From: Mytilus trossulus
Lineage: Eukaryota; Mollusca; Bivalvia; Mytilida; Mytilidae
DNA length: 64,000 nt
Direction of reading: 5' to 3'
NCBI RefSeq assembly: GCF_036588685.1
Contig: NC_086382.1
Location: 77,597,999 to 77,661,998, forward strand
The notes beneath the pieces were generated by a model that was not told the DNA's origin, searched no databases, and saw nothing but the letters and a program-made list of their open reading frames with translations. The stretch's first letter is position 1, and each line of letters opens with the position of its first letter. Of this stretch, positions 24,501 to 36,500 are shown piece after piece. The position numbers and the translations under genes were made by a program.

Positions 24501-25446
24501 TAGGTAAAATGTTAAACAGTTATTCATATTGCTCAATCATTTGATTTCTAAACAGTCTCTTTTGTCTTCTCCAAGGTTTTTTAAATGTTTTGCCATGGTT
24601 TTGTGTGTTTCTGACAAATACTTGTTCCTATGTTGTGCTGTTACAGGGAGGATTGAGTGCTAACAAACATGTTTACCCCCCCCCCCCCCCCCTCCCTTAT
24701 TTATGAAACTGTCCCAAGTCAGGAGCCTGTGCCTGTAGTTCAGTGGTTGGTTCTTGTCTGTCATATTTGTTTTTCTTAAACTTTTTTAATTAGTACAAAT
24801 TAGGTTGTTAGTTTTTTTAATTGAATTGTTTCATATTTTTCATGTCAGGGCCATTTGTAGCTGACTTTACGGCAAGGATTTTTCTCATTGTTGAAAGTTG
24901 TATGGTTGCCTATAATTGCTTACATCCATTCTCTTTGAACTTTGCTGGAATGTTGTCTAAAAGACAACCATACGATATTTCCTCATTTTTATATTGTGAT
25001 TTTTTATTGCCTCTTTGGTAATTTGGTCTTTTTTTCAATTCATAAACATTTCTAATTTCAAACTTTTAAAATTCACAGTAAATAGAAAAATCGACTGCAA
25101 TCTATGAGCTGCTGTTAGTTATTAATTATAGTCATGTTCTCAGTGTATTTTATTGGCTATAGAAAGTACTGTGGTATAATATATGTTGAATGCATGTCTG
25201 TAGTTTAAGTACTTACGCTAGAGTTGGGTTATCAGATTGATCAAGACGTTGGTTATAATATACGGCTGGTCGGAAGTTGGCAGAGTAACCAGTCCCAGTA
25301 TGTCGGCCAGTTCTTGGTTTAAATTTTTCATGATATCTACCATAAGTGGTAGAATTTTGTGTGATGTAAAATTTCATCATGTTAATATCTGGACCTTGAC
25401 TGGCCTTGATATGGAGATTTCTACTTCCTTGTGGTAAAGGACCCAT
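15600..25446 (-). CDS. SAXO4: Stabilizer of axonemal microtubules 4 / PPP1R32
   Basis: Eleven coding exons on the minus strand: 25217-25446, 24218-24371, 22538-22660, 21049-21109, 20042-20154, 19328-19390, 18364-18465, 17487-17590, 16942-17112, 16339-16506, 15600-15678. All junctions are AG/GT, every phase joins cleanly, and the sum is 1368 nt (455 aa plus stop); the human protein is about 425 aa. Matches to PPP1R32: MGPLPQGS start, KFYITQNSTTYGR, RTGRHTGTGYSANFRP, REPLPGNVHQVGSGFVRQKP, EGTGFTH, RTGVGKQELSGYSENN and the end RSMKARDVFYDD. The family sits on ciliary axonemal microtubules and binds protein phosphatase 1. The start ATG at 25444-25446 follows an acceptor (25460-25461), so a non-coding exon lies upstream, probably ending at the donor at 27094-27099. 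Confidence 0.9.
15947..16026. repeat. Perfect 24-bp inverted repeat, 32-nt loop
   Basis: Arms 15947-15970 and 16003-16026 are exact reverse complements (core GACCATTGAGCCTTG). It lies in the last SAXO4 intron. It could be a tiny foldback element or a small-RNA hairpin. There is no second copy in the window. Confidence 0.75.
16146..16310 (+). repeat. Family A dispersed repeat (SAXO4 last intron)
   Basis: It has GGAAATGGGGAATGTGTC, AAAGGCCACCAAAG, GGTGTCCTTCAGCTG and a terminal CAATCATACCACATCTTC, in the same order as other family A copies. The open frame crossing it and exon 10 is an artefact. Confidence 0.65.
17447..17508 (-). repeat. 34-bp tandem duplication across SAXO4 exon 9 donor
   Basis: On the minus strand the exon end ATTCTAG plus GTAAAA (17481-17490) is repeated 34 bp downstream as AATTCTAG plus GTAAAAT, with CAAACAA preceding both. 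Use of the second donor would add 34 nt and shift the frame. Confidence 0.7.
17803..18388 (-). repeat. 73-bp minisatellite carrying SAXO4 exon 8 end and donor, 8 copies
   Basis: Units include the last 24 nt of exon 8 (TATGTCC...GAT) and the donor GTAAGTATTGG. Donors lie at the 18363 end, then every 73 bp to 17847; one copy (18066-18071) has GAAAGT and is broken. Between donors are a 49-nt intron-like stretch with a branch-like GCTAAC and a terminal ATTATAG, then 24 nt encoding YVPRNPLD, YVHRNPID or a near variant. Confidence 0.85.
18963..19322 (-). repeat. 90-bp tandem repeat, 4 copies, abutting SAXO4 exon 7 donor
   Basis: Unit motif GTTGAGTACAACAATC to CAGGTCACTTCCAGGCAGAG, nearly identical across copies. 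The array begins a few bases inside the intron (real donor GTAAGTAAACCCC; copies read CAGTAAACCCC), so the donor itself is not fully copied. Confidence 0.85.
19488..19501. repeat. (AC)n microsatellite
   Basis: A short run of CA dinucleotides in a SAXO4 intron. Confidence 0.8.
19600..19850 (+). repeat. Family B dispersed repeat (diverged)
   Basis: It contains GTTGTTATTTGCTGATGTGT, GGGGCCTTTTATAGC, TGACCTATAATG and GAGTTGTCTCATCAGCACTC, in the order seen in other mussel family B copies (24530-25020; reverse at 39260). Confidence 0.6.
20439..20815. repeat. 41-bp minisatellite, about 9 copies
   Basis: The unit has GACAAAGTAACCAATCTGT and AAACTGAAGGTCAAAGTTAT. It lies in the SAXO4 intron between exons 5 and 6. 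Copies are nearly identical. Confidence 0.85.
21093..21185 (-). repeat. 48-bp tandem duplication across SAXO4 exon 5 acceptor
   Basis: The real acceptor CATTTTAG at 21110-21117 and the first bases of exon 5 (GGTCCTCAGTATATGTT) are repeated 48 bp upstream with acceptor CATTTAG (exon-like start 21157). Use of the upstream acceptor would add 48 nt that end in an in-frame TAG. Confidence 0.8.
24448..24525. repeat. 26-bp tandem repeat, 3 copies
   Basis: Unit ACTAGGTAAAATGTTAAACA followed by GTTATT, in the SAXO4 intron after exon 3. Confidence 0.85.
24530..25020 (+). repeat. Family B dispersed repeat with poly-C tract
   Basis: Family B order: TTTTGTGTGTTTCTGAC, CCCAAGTCAGGAGCCTGTG, TTGTCTGTCATATTTG, GGGCCATTTGTAGCTGAC, TCATTGTTGAAAGTTGTATG. 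A run of about 19 C at 24677-24695 lies inside. The open frame over 24821-25021 is repeat-derived. Confidence 0.65.
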
Positions 25447-26592
25447 CTTTGTTTGAAAGCTGGAATATAAATGAATGTAGATGAACATGAATAGTGAGAT
25501 AGTGATAAATAAAGTTTCCTGTTACTTCACTTTCACATTTATGATTAGCAAACTGTGAATTAATGTAGATATTTCTTTTTATGTGAGAGGTCATTTAGGG
25601 GTCCTCTTAATTCATGTTATGCATTTCTATGTTGAAAAGACAAATTAACTATTTGCATTATAATAATAACCAAACCTTTCAGTCCCAGGGGTAAATTGTA
25701 GGATCAAAACAATAGACATGTATGTGAACTGTCAGAAATATAATATTTATGTAAACTCTCTACCAAACTGGATAAAAGCTTGTGCAAGACTTTTGGTCTG
25801 GTTTCTAAAGCTCTGATGTACAAATAAATTCTCAACAAAGAACTAATCAATGTGACACGACATGTAGATAGTACTCTCATTAGTAAGAATAGAATTTAAT
25901 TAACAAACCCTATTCCTATAATGCTTTGATAAAACCTTAAAATATCCTAAAAGTGACATAATTAAGTCTTCAGTACAAATTACTTTGTGCAAACTGACAT
26001 TCTCAAGTAACATGCCACAGCACTTCAGCAGAGAAAAAAATAATTAAACAGAAATCAATTAAGGTCAATAAAGATTTTTTTTCAACTTCAGATACTTTAT
26101 TTTACCATTTAATAGTTGTTAACAAAGTCCATTAATGTTACAACAATGACACTAAGGTCAATAAAGATTTCATGAATTTAAAATAGAATCATAAAAATTT
26201 CTGTAGGAATTTAAAAAGAGATAAGACATTTTTTTTCAGCAATTCCCTCTGTACTTAGATGCTATGGAAGACAATTAGCATACACGTGTACATGTACATA
26301 TTGCTACATGTATTGAGTTCTCATTTCAACAATGGTCAATGGAAATTTTTATCTAGCTCTTACATGAATATATGGCCCATGACAGCCATCATCCTTTAAA
26401 AAAAGTATTATTTTTTCACTGAATGTACAAAAATTGTAAAAAAATATTCCAACTTCAATTTTAACTTTATGAAATGCTTACAGTAGAGTACTAGATCTGG
26501 GGACCTGTAGCTGTGTAGGGGATGAGCCATCATAGACATTGTGACATTAAGCTGTTTGCTTTGTGAAAAGGAAGCAATCAGAAGATCATGTA

Positions 26593-26782
26593 TAATAGGG
26601 CTCTTCACGGTTAGTTTGGCCATGTTGGATAGGGGGCAAATTTTTTAGAAAGAGGTGGAAATAGTATAAAAGTATGGGAAATCCTATGTGTGTTTCCAAG
26701 CAACTGCTCTGTTTCTATGATGTTTTCCCGTATTTTTGCCCCCTATCCAATATGGTTGAACTAACCGTGAAGAGCCCTATTA
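26593..26782. mobile_element. 190-bp foldback MITE with about 47-bp terminal inverted repeats
   Basis: The left end TAATAGGGCTCTTCACGG and the right end CCGTGAAGAGCCCTATTA are exact reverse complements. The arms extend inward through GGATAGGGGGCAAA / TTTGCCCCCTATCC. It lies in SAXO4 intron 1 and is non-coding. The superfamily is not assigned; the flanks show at most TA. Confidence 0.8.
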
Positions 26783-27093
26783 AATAACAGTTTTTGGTAT
26801 GGTACATTTTTATAAGGTGACATTACTTATACCTAACCATTAGGCATTACAAAGTCCCTGATCCAAACATATAGCCATAGCACCTAAAGTAAAAATTCCC
26901 TCACCCTTAAATAAAGGGAGCCCTAAAATAACAGAGGACCAACAATGTAATATCATAAAATATTGACAGTTGTGAACATGAATAGGAATATAATTGACAA
27001 ATTATGATGTGCAAAACATCTTTACTGTACTTTTACAACCAATTTATTATCTTTCATAAAATTTATCAATGCAAATTTTCTATAGCCACTTAA

Positions 27094-27200
27094 ACTTACG
27101 ATTATTTTATCACTGATAAAGTCTGTTTGGTATGTAAACAATTAAAATACGGTAATTTAACTAAATTGTTCAGTAAAGCTTCTTGGTTGCCTTGGACAAC
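27094..27200 (-). promoter_or_regulatory. SAXO4 proximal promoter: X-box-like site and likely non-coding exon 1
   Basis: At 27186-27200, GTTGCC-TTG-GACAAC is an inverted pair of half-sites resembling the RFX X-box that drives ciliary genes. On the minus strand a strong donor GTAAGT follows at 27099-27094, about 90 bp away. A short 5' UTR exon (about 27100-27170) joined to the 25459 acceptor would fit. The placement is inference from motif, spacing and gene function. Confidence 0.45.
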
Positions 27201-27465
27201 ATGTGCTCTTTGTGCTCATAAATTTGTGACGTACTTGACAAAAATATGGGAGACAATTTTTATTTTAAAACAAAAACCGAAAATGACCGATAAAAGTATA
27301 AACAACAACGATCTTTATATATTTTTTATAATTTTTTTTATAATTTTTATCAGATATTAACATACTGTTGAAAATCATATTTCTTTCATTAATTTTCTAC
27401 TGAAATAATAAATGTTTTTGTTAAAATATTATTTTTTAGCCAGATTTACTTAAGTCAAATCTAAT

Positions 27466-27473
27466 CCGGAAGT
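27466..27473 (+). promoter_or_regulatory. ETS-type site CCGGAAGT in the RPF2 promoter
   Basis: It lies 92 bp upstream of the RPF2 ATG. CCGGAAGT is the core bound by GABP/ETS factors and is frequent in promoters of ribosome-biogenesis genes. It sits in the roughly 370-bp gap between SAXO4 exon 1 and RPF2, which is probably a bidirectional promoter. Confidence 0.45.
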
Positions 27474-27564
27474 TGTTTTGCACGTCTTACCGAAGTTGTT
27501 TCTAACATTAGATTCACACGTGGAAAATTTGTAAACAAGAAACAGACACTGCAAGACAGTAAAA

Positions 27565-30500
27565 ATGGTCATGCAAAGAGTAGTGTAGGTTATGAAATAT
27601 CATTATCAGTGTAAAAAAAATGAACACACTTGAAAGTCGATTTTCTTTTTATCATTTATTGTTTAAAAGTTTTAGATCATAGGCTAATGAACATAGGCTT
27701 TAGTTTTAGTTTAGAAAAATACAGAATACTTATCAATACATGTACTAGGTGTTTTAACCTTTACACTGTTCACACATAAATCAAGTCATATCAAAGGTTT
27801 ATTTGTTTTGATTTGTGTCTGAACAATACATCACACACACTTATCTCTGAAAACAATGCAGTGGCGGATCCAGAATTTTTCATAAGTGGGGGCCCATTGA
27901 CTGCCTACTAGTAGGCCCATGCCAGTCACACGTAATGGTTAAAGTTGTGACTGAGTACAGAAATATGAAGATAGAGATAGATAGGCACATGCCCCCTCTA
28001 ACTCCGCCTCTGCCATGTCTATATATACTTTGATAAACTCATTCATTTTCTTGACAAAACACACACAAAATCTAAGGTCACAAGCAGGTGGGTCTTTTCA
28101 CCACCTAACACCACAGAACACCGCCGAACACCTCAAATACCACCTACCACTAAGAAAAACTATGATATTATACAATAATACGATAAAATAAATTAAATTA
28201 CTTATAATTAAACAATTTTCCGATTTTTATGGGCATCATTTTTATGTTAAAATCGAAAATCAATATGAGGAAAAACGTCTGCAGATTCATCACTTTCCGG
28301 ATTACATTGTCATGATTGTGTGTGTTATAAAATTCAAATATATTCATAATTTATAGTCATGATAGTAATCAGTTCAAGTATCCTGGATCTCTGTTCATTG
28401 GTTAGATTTTGATATTTTTCTCTTTTATTATTGGTACAACTATTTTATAAAAGAGTTAGAAGAAGAAAAAATGGAAAAAAGTATATTTGAAGTGTCCATG
28501 AGGGTCAGCGGAGTTCAAAAAGTGGGGTGTTGTAAGACTCTTCCTTTCTGTTTTCTGTAGATATTTGGACTTTTAATCTTCTGAATTGTTGAATTAATCA
28601 CTTGAATATTATATTTAAGTAATTCACATTGATAACGATAAAAGACAAAATAATGAACTTTTGGGGTGTTCGGTGGTGAAAAGACCTACCGGTCACAAGC
28701 TATTAAAAATAATTATATTTCATGTTTTCTGATCTCTTCTTTTTAAAATCTATTTTTTATCCTGTCCAAACTAGCTAATTTTATTTCACTTTTTAACAAG
28801 CTGGTTATACCAGCAATCCCAATTTTAAACAAACTGAACTAATTAGGTCTAATGCAGTCACCTGAAGAATTAATTAGGTTTCAGGGAGTATAAAATTTAA
28901 AATGGAAATGGGGAACGTATCATAGAGACAACAACCCAACCAAAAAGCAGAAAAGAGCCCATGGTCAAAAATGAGTCTCTAACATATCAAGAAAATCCAA
29001 CAACTCTAGTTGGGCTTCAGCTGGCCCCTAAACAAAATTTGTACTAGTTCAGTTACATTTCAGTAGACACTTAACTCAGAAACATATAAATAAAGTAATA
29101 TGTGGCAGGGTTAAACACGTTTTGTGAGATCTCAACCCCACCCACTTTACTTCTAGCAAAGGCAGAATAAACAAATACACAGCAATATGCACAGTTAAAC
29201 TCAGCTTAATAAAAATCTTAGTCCAATTTCAAAATAGGTAACAGAAGAAACTAAGGGAAATGATAATAATACACCAGTTAATAAAGGACTACTAACAGTT
29301 ACTGAAATGCACTACATTTGTACATATATGTTTTTTTAATACAGAAAGCCTAAGACACAAAAAGGAAGAAGATTTTTAGAGAACAGAGATGGCAAGATTA
29401 CAGAAAATACAAAATCATCCATGTTTATCAAAGGTGGAAATACCAGCATTACTGTGTCACAGATTTTAAAGGAACTAGTAAGAAATTAAAGTTAAACTAC
29501 TATATCCAAGATTAAGATATTAGTAAGAGATAATACTTAAAATTGCCATAACCAACTTTAAGGATATAAAAGATAAATTACTATACATAGTGATACCATA
29601 TATAAAATTGAGAATGGAAATGGGGAATGTGTCATAGAGACAACAACCCGACCAAATAAAAAAACAACAGCAAAAGGTCACCTACAGGTCTTCAATGTAG
29701 CGAGAAATTCCCACACCCGGAGACGTCCTTCAGCTGTATATATATATACAAATATATACTAGTTCAGTGATAATGAACGCCATACTAATTTCCATGTTAA
29801 AGATATTTGTAAGAGACCAAACTATAGTAACTATATCACAGAACTATAATAAAATTGAGAATGAAATGGTGAATGAGTCTAAGAGACAACAACCCGACCA
29901 AAGAGAAGAAAACAGCCGAAGGTATTGGTGAAAGATAGATCTTGAATTATGTTACAACATCCTTAATGGTTGAAAAAAGATATAACTGAATTATGTCACA
30001 AAAATAATAAGTTGAACTTGAAGTGATTAATCAGAGATTTATACTTTGCTTGAGAAGGTAATTCTTGGTTTAGCTCACTTGGCCCAAACTGTCATGTGAA
30101 TTAAACTTTTATAACTTATCACAGATAAAATCATAAGTAAGAGATTGCCATGCATAACTTTTATCATACTTGTACTATATCAGAAATAGAGGAATATTCA
30201 GATGTCAAATTGTTATAACTAAAACAAAGAAACTGATAACATTAGAATACTACTGTATATAATTTCTTATGATTATTTGTATTTCAGTACATGTTAAAGA
30301 AACCTCATGCAGTGATGTATAAAAGGTAACCTATTAGCACATGATTAGTAAATCAGTAATTGATAAATTCTGTATGATGTACCGTAGTAATCATGATTAG
30401 TAAATCAGTAATTCTGTATGATGTTGTACCGTAGTTATCATGATTAGTAAATCAGTAATTCTGTATGATGTTTCACTGTAGTAATCATGATTAGTAAATC

Positions 30501-33500
30501 AGTAATTCTGTATGATGTTTCACTGTAGTAATCATGATTAGTATATCAGTTATTCTGTATGATGTTGTAATAATCACAAAATAGTTATTGTTTGAGACAA
30601 CAAGTGACAGAACTATATGATTAATGCAGCAGTTAACGATTTAGCCGATTAAATGTATTAATTAATTAAATACATGTTTACGCCGGACAGAAAACAGAAC
30701 AGGTAATGGCCTGTCCCCTTCTATCATTCTATGTTAAATTAAGATTCCAAACCAGGAACCAGAAATATACCTGTTTATATCACATACATGTACATGTTAT
30801 AATTGTATGTTTAATTATAAGTTAGTGTTCATTGAATTGTTTAAATTCCCTGTTATCCTTACATGTAAAAGGCTATGAATGTGTTTCTCCTTATTTACTT
30901 GACTTGCTTTTTTTCAATTTCAGAAAAAATATATTGCGACCATTTGAAGATGAAACACCACTGGTAAGTTATCAACGGTTATAAAATCATCAAAAACAAT
31001 ATAATCATGGAAACCGTGTTAACATTTTAGAATAAATTTGAAACACTCAAAAGAAGACTGAACTAACCATTAGACCTGTTCCTTTGGGAAATGGAGCACA
31101 AACACAAAATGATATGGAAATATTGATTTTTTACTGAACCAACCAAATATAGTGTCATCAGTCACCTGTTCAAGTAAAAAAATATAACATCAAAGTATAA
31201 AAAAAAATATCACATCACAATAAACAGAACCAGCAAGACACTGCTGAGGCATTACATGTGGTTGGGTTAAACTAGTTTCCTTGATTCTTTCTGGTCCAGT
31301 TTAGTTGTAAATTAAACAATTAAACATTAGTTCACATGGCTACCGTAAAAAAAAACAAACTCTGATTTAAAAAGAAAACAATGACTAAGATTGTCTGAAC
31401 AGAAAACAATGAATGCTTTGGATAATGTCTGAACAGAAAAGTAAAAACACAAAAATACTAAACACCAAGGAAAATCAAAAGTCCAAACACATAAAACGAA
31501 TGGATAACAACTGTCATATTCCTGACTTGGTACAGGCATTTTATAATGTAGAAAACTATGAAAGCTTTGAATAAATGTCATGACAGAAAACAATGAAAGT
31601 TTTGGATAATGTTTGAACAGAAATCAATAAACGCTTTGGATAATGTCTGAACAGAAAACAATGAACGCTTTGGATAATGTCTGAACAGAAAACAATGAAC
31701 ACTTTGGATAATGTCTGAACAGAAAACAATGAACGCTTTGGATAATGTCTGAACAGAAAACAATGAACGCTTTGGATATAGTCTGAAAGATAGGATGATT
31801 GTTGGCTTCTTCAAATTAAACTCAATGAAACTGTTGGACAACAATTATATGAAATCTACCTTTTACATTGTAATATTAGTTTGTTTAAGCTCTCATTTAT
31901 AGAATGACTAAGTAAGTTAGATGTTTGTTTCATTACAGTGTGATTTTAAAATGTGTTGTAGGAGTTTTTCTCCAAGAAATCTGACGCCTCATTATTTATG
32001 TTTGGCTGTCATTCAAAGAAAAGACCTGACAACTTAGTATTAGGTATGGTATTACAGTCAAACCTCAATAAGTCAAAGTCAAAGGGATCCGACAAAACTT
32101 TGTGCGATTATATTTCAATTCTTGTACAAAGGTCATGTAGATATTATATTTAGTATTAACAGAAATAATTATTTCATAAAACACTTTGCAGAATTTACAG
32201 TACAGGGGTGATGTTTACAAAGATATGGAAACATCAAATATTGAAGTACTCGTAATGTTAAAAAGATATAAATGACTAGTAACATCTGAAAAATAAGTAA
32301 ATCTGCAAATTTATCTGTAACTAAACATGCTAAAAGTCAATCTGAAAATTCCATGCTGCTTAATTTCATAATTTTCTATCTAAGTGATATAGTGTTGAGC
32401 TATATATGACCCCATTAGAAATAAGTAGAATCACTTTCATTGATTATCCTTTGAAGACATCATCTTGAGAGTGCATTTTAGCATCACCATATTTGTTTTA
32501 TTTCATATCTTTGATTACACAGATTTTTAAACTGTACTTGTATTTATAGTCGATATCGATTCCTAAATGAATTTTACCTTTTACCATTTACGTTTTACTA
32601 TGTTTAATGTTGATTTTGCAACTGCTTATTCATATAGAAATATTTTTGTATAGACTATTATGTCTGAAAAACAAATGTTTTGCAGCTTTGATAACAAAAT
32701 TTTACTTCCACTACGAAATAAAGAAAATCAATAAAGATGTTGTGGTGTATCAAGTGTGAGTAGGATTGTTGTGTTAGATACATGCTACACCATACATTAC
32801 ACTATCTTTCCTTGCATTAGTTTATTACATCTTTTATCACATCCACTTTAATATATATTGTAGGAAGATTATTTGACTTCCATGTGTTAGATATGATAGA
32901 ATTGGGTGTGGATAAATTTACACCAATGGCTGAAATAGAGGTAGGTTTATCCTTTGTTATAAAGAAAGAGACTTAAGATACTGTGGATTCATTTATTTTC
33001 GTGGGTACAAATTTTCGTGGATTAAAAAACACTTGGACTTTCGTTGATATTTAATTTTGTGGTTCTGACAAAGTCTGCATGCAAGTCTATTGAAAAATTG
33101 TAATTCGTTGATCATTTAAATTCGTGGTTAATCTGTACCCACAAAATCCACCAAAATCGGTATCCAACGAAAAATAATGAATCCACAGTGTTAGACAGGC
33201 AGTCTTCTATACGTCAAAGTAGACAGCAACAACATAGTCATAAGGAAAAAAACACAAGCAGCGATAATTAATTTTAAACCTGTGACAAGAAATCGACCAG
33301 ACCTGTAACCTCAAATTACATGTGGTTACTATTTATTTATAATTATGTACAATCTGTTATATGAAAAAGTGGGATATACTATTTTATCTCTGTCTGTCCA
33401 TACGTCTGTCTGTTCTTCCCATGAAAATTTTATGTTGCATCCTTCTCAGGAACTACATTACAGTTCTCTCACTAAATAATTCAAAATTTGGTGACTATGT

Positions 33501-36500
33501 TGAATGCATCTATCCAATCCAACTAGAGATAAAGGATACAACAGATATAGTTAAGTCGGCCTCATATCTTGACTTTTATCTAGAAATTGATAATTTCTTT
33601 ATTAATGATTTTATGATATCAAATACCATCTTTGATTTAACTTATTTTCAGGGTCCTAAGTGTTCTCTTGATATCAAATACTATCTTTGATTTAATTTAT
33701 TTTCAGGGTCCTAAGTGTTCTCATGGAACCAAGCCTTGTTTGATATTCACAGGAGAACTATTTGAACAGGATAAAGAACATAAAAGACTGAAAAACCTCT
33801 TCATTGGTAAGTTAACTCGTGTAAGATCATTGGTAAGTTAACTTGTGTAAGATAATTATCTACAGGTAAAAACCTCTTCATTGGTAAGTTAACTTGTGTA
33901 AGATAATTATCTACAGATAAAAAACCTCTTCATTGGTAAGTTAACTTGTGTAAGATAATTATCTACAGATAAAAAACCTCTTCATTGGTAGGTTAATTTG
34001 TGTAAGATAATTATCTACAGATAAAAAACCTCTTCATTGGTAAGTTAACTTGTGTAAGATAATTGGTAAGTTAACTTGTGTAAGATCATTGGTAAGTTAA
34101 CTTGTGTAAGATAATTATCTACAGGTAAAAAACCTCTTCATTGGTAAGTTAACTTGTGTAAGATAATTATCTACAGATAAAAACCTCTTCATTGGTAAGT
34201 TAACTTGTGTAAGATAATTATCTACAGATAAAAAACCTCTTCATTGGTAAGTTAACTTGTGTAAGATAATTATCTACAGATAAAAACCTCTTCATTGGTA
34301 AGTTAACTTGTGTAAGATAATTATCTACAGATAAAAAACCTCTTCATTGGTAAGTTAACTTGTGTAAGATAATTATCTACAGATAAAAACCTCTTCATTG
34401 GTAAGCTAATTTGTGTAAGATAATTATCTACAGATAAAAACCTCTTCATTGGTAAGTTAACTTGTGTAAGATAATTATCTACAGATAAAAAACCTCTTCA
34501 TTGGTAAGTTAACTTGTGTAAGATAATTATCTACAGATAAAAAACCTCTTCATTGGTAAGTTAACTTGTGTAAGATAATTGGTAAGTTAACTTGTGTAAG
34601 ATCATTGGTAAGTTAACTTGTGTAAGATAATTATCTACAGGTAAAAAACCTCTTCATTGGTAAGTTAACTTGTGTAAGATAATTATCTACAGATAAAAAC
34701 CTCTTCATTGGTAAGTTAACTTGTGTAAGATAATTATCTACAGATAAAAAACCTCTTCATTGGTAAGTTAACTTGTGTAAGATAATTATCTACAGATAAA
34801 AACCTCTTCATTGGTAAGTTAACTTGTGTAAGATAATTATCTACAGATAAAAAACCTCTTCATTGGTAAGTTAACTTGTGTAAGATAATTATCTACAGAT
34901 AAAAACCTCTTCATTGGTAAGTTAATTTGTGTAAGATAATTATCTACAGATAAAAAACCTCTTCATTGGTAAGTGAACTTGTGTAAGATAATTATCTACA
35001 GATAAAAAACCTCTTCATTGGTAAGTTAACTTGTGTAAGATAATTATCTACAGATAAAAAACCTCTTCATTGGTAAGTTAACTTGTGTAAGATAATTATC
35101 TACAGATAAAAAACCTCTTCATTGGTAAGTTAACTTGTGTAAGATAATTATCTACAGATAAAAACCTCTTCATTGGTAAGTTAATTTGTGTAAGATAATT
35201 ATCTACAGATAAAAAACCTCTTCATTGGTAAGTTAACTTGTGTAAGATAATTATCTACAGATAAAAACCTCTTCATTGGTAAGTTAACTTGTGTAAGATA
35301 ATTATCTACAGATAAAAAACCTCTTCATTGGTAAGTTAACTTGTGTAAGATAATTATCTACAGATAAAAAACCTCTTCATTGGTAAGTTAACTTGTGTAA
35401 GATAATTATCTACAGATAAAAAAGGTTTCTGTTTGACCTACTTTTTGGAAAGTTTGCTATAGCTTGCTATTGCTACTTTCCATAGCCATCGGCCTGAAAC
35501 TTATGGTGACAGATTATCGCCATTTATGAATTCTGATCCGAGATAATTTAGTACTAGTACTAGTGTTTGAATTCTGATTCTTGGAAGGTTCTTTTAAATT
35601 TTGAGTAAATACTCATTTGACTGAAAAGATTACAGCTTTAATAAAAAAGAATTGAATGTTCACCGACGATTCAGATGAATATAAGTTCATTGTGAAATTG
35701 AGTATCTCAAACACTACTTCGCGGATCTGCCATACGCTTAAGAGAAAATCACAAGAAATCTACGCCAGATTGCGTCAGTTTCATTCATGAAAATTTCATG
35801 AATGAACCTTTTCCGCTCTACTTTTACCTGTTTACTATGTACTTACGTAAACGTGGTAAAAGCCCGAGAGTATCGAAAAGATCGGGAATGACTCAGTCTG
35901 ATTAAAATGCGAGAACAAGTTGACATTTTGACTGCCAAGCCGTCGGATAATTGACAAGTTTGTTGTAACAAAACACAGGTGATAGAATATAAAATACTCG
36001 ATAATTATATGTCTAATATCTCATTAATGGACGAGTACAGGAAAATACGGTACCGGCTTTCATAAAAAAAAATATTTTAAAATAGCGGCATTGTTGTCAA
36101 ACATCGATCGAAAGGTTTTGATGCCAAAAATCATTTGAAAACTTTAATTCCGTTATTTAAATACATTTCAATGTGGATATAAGGGCCTTCACTCGTTCAG
36201 CATGCTCAAGTGGATCAAACTGACAGCAGAAAAACATTGACCCAACGTCAATTCTTCTTCAGTCTTCTCAGTCCACTCCAATAATTTACATCATACCACC
36301 TCTGACCACCTCTGGTGTATTATCGCAAATTCGTATCATATATAGCATCCATATTAAAAGCAACCGAGTGAGCATATACTTCTTAGAATAACATAGCTCA
36401 GGGTACGAAGACAAGCTCAGGGTACGAAGAAGTGCTGTAGAAATAATTAAAGTTCATGAAATTTTAATGATGTGTACCCTTTGGCTTAAATAACTGCATT

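Noticed and set aside
31327-31844. Antisense frames with SVQTLSKAF repeats
   Set aside because: They are a translation of the 34-bp minisatellite in an RPF2 intron.
33807-35420. CRISPR-like regular array
   Set aside because: The periodic unit is an exon end plus splice donor of a eukaryotic gene, with no unique spacers; it is a minisatellite.
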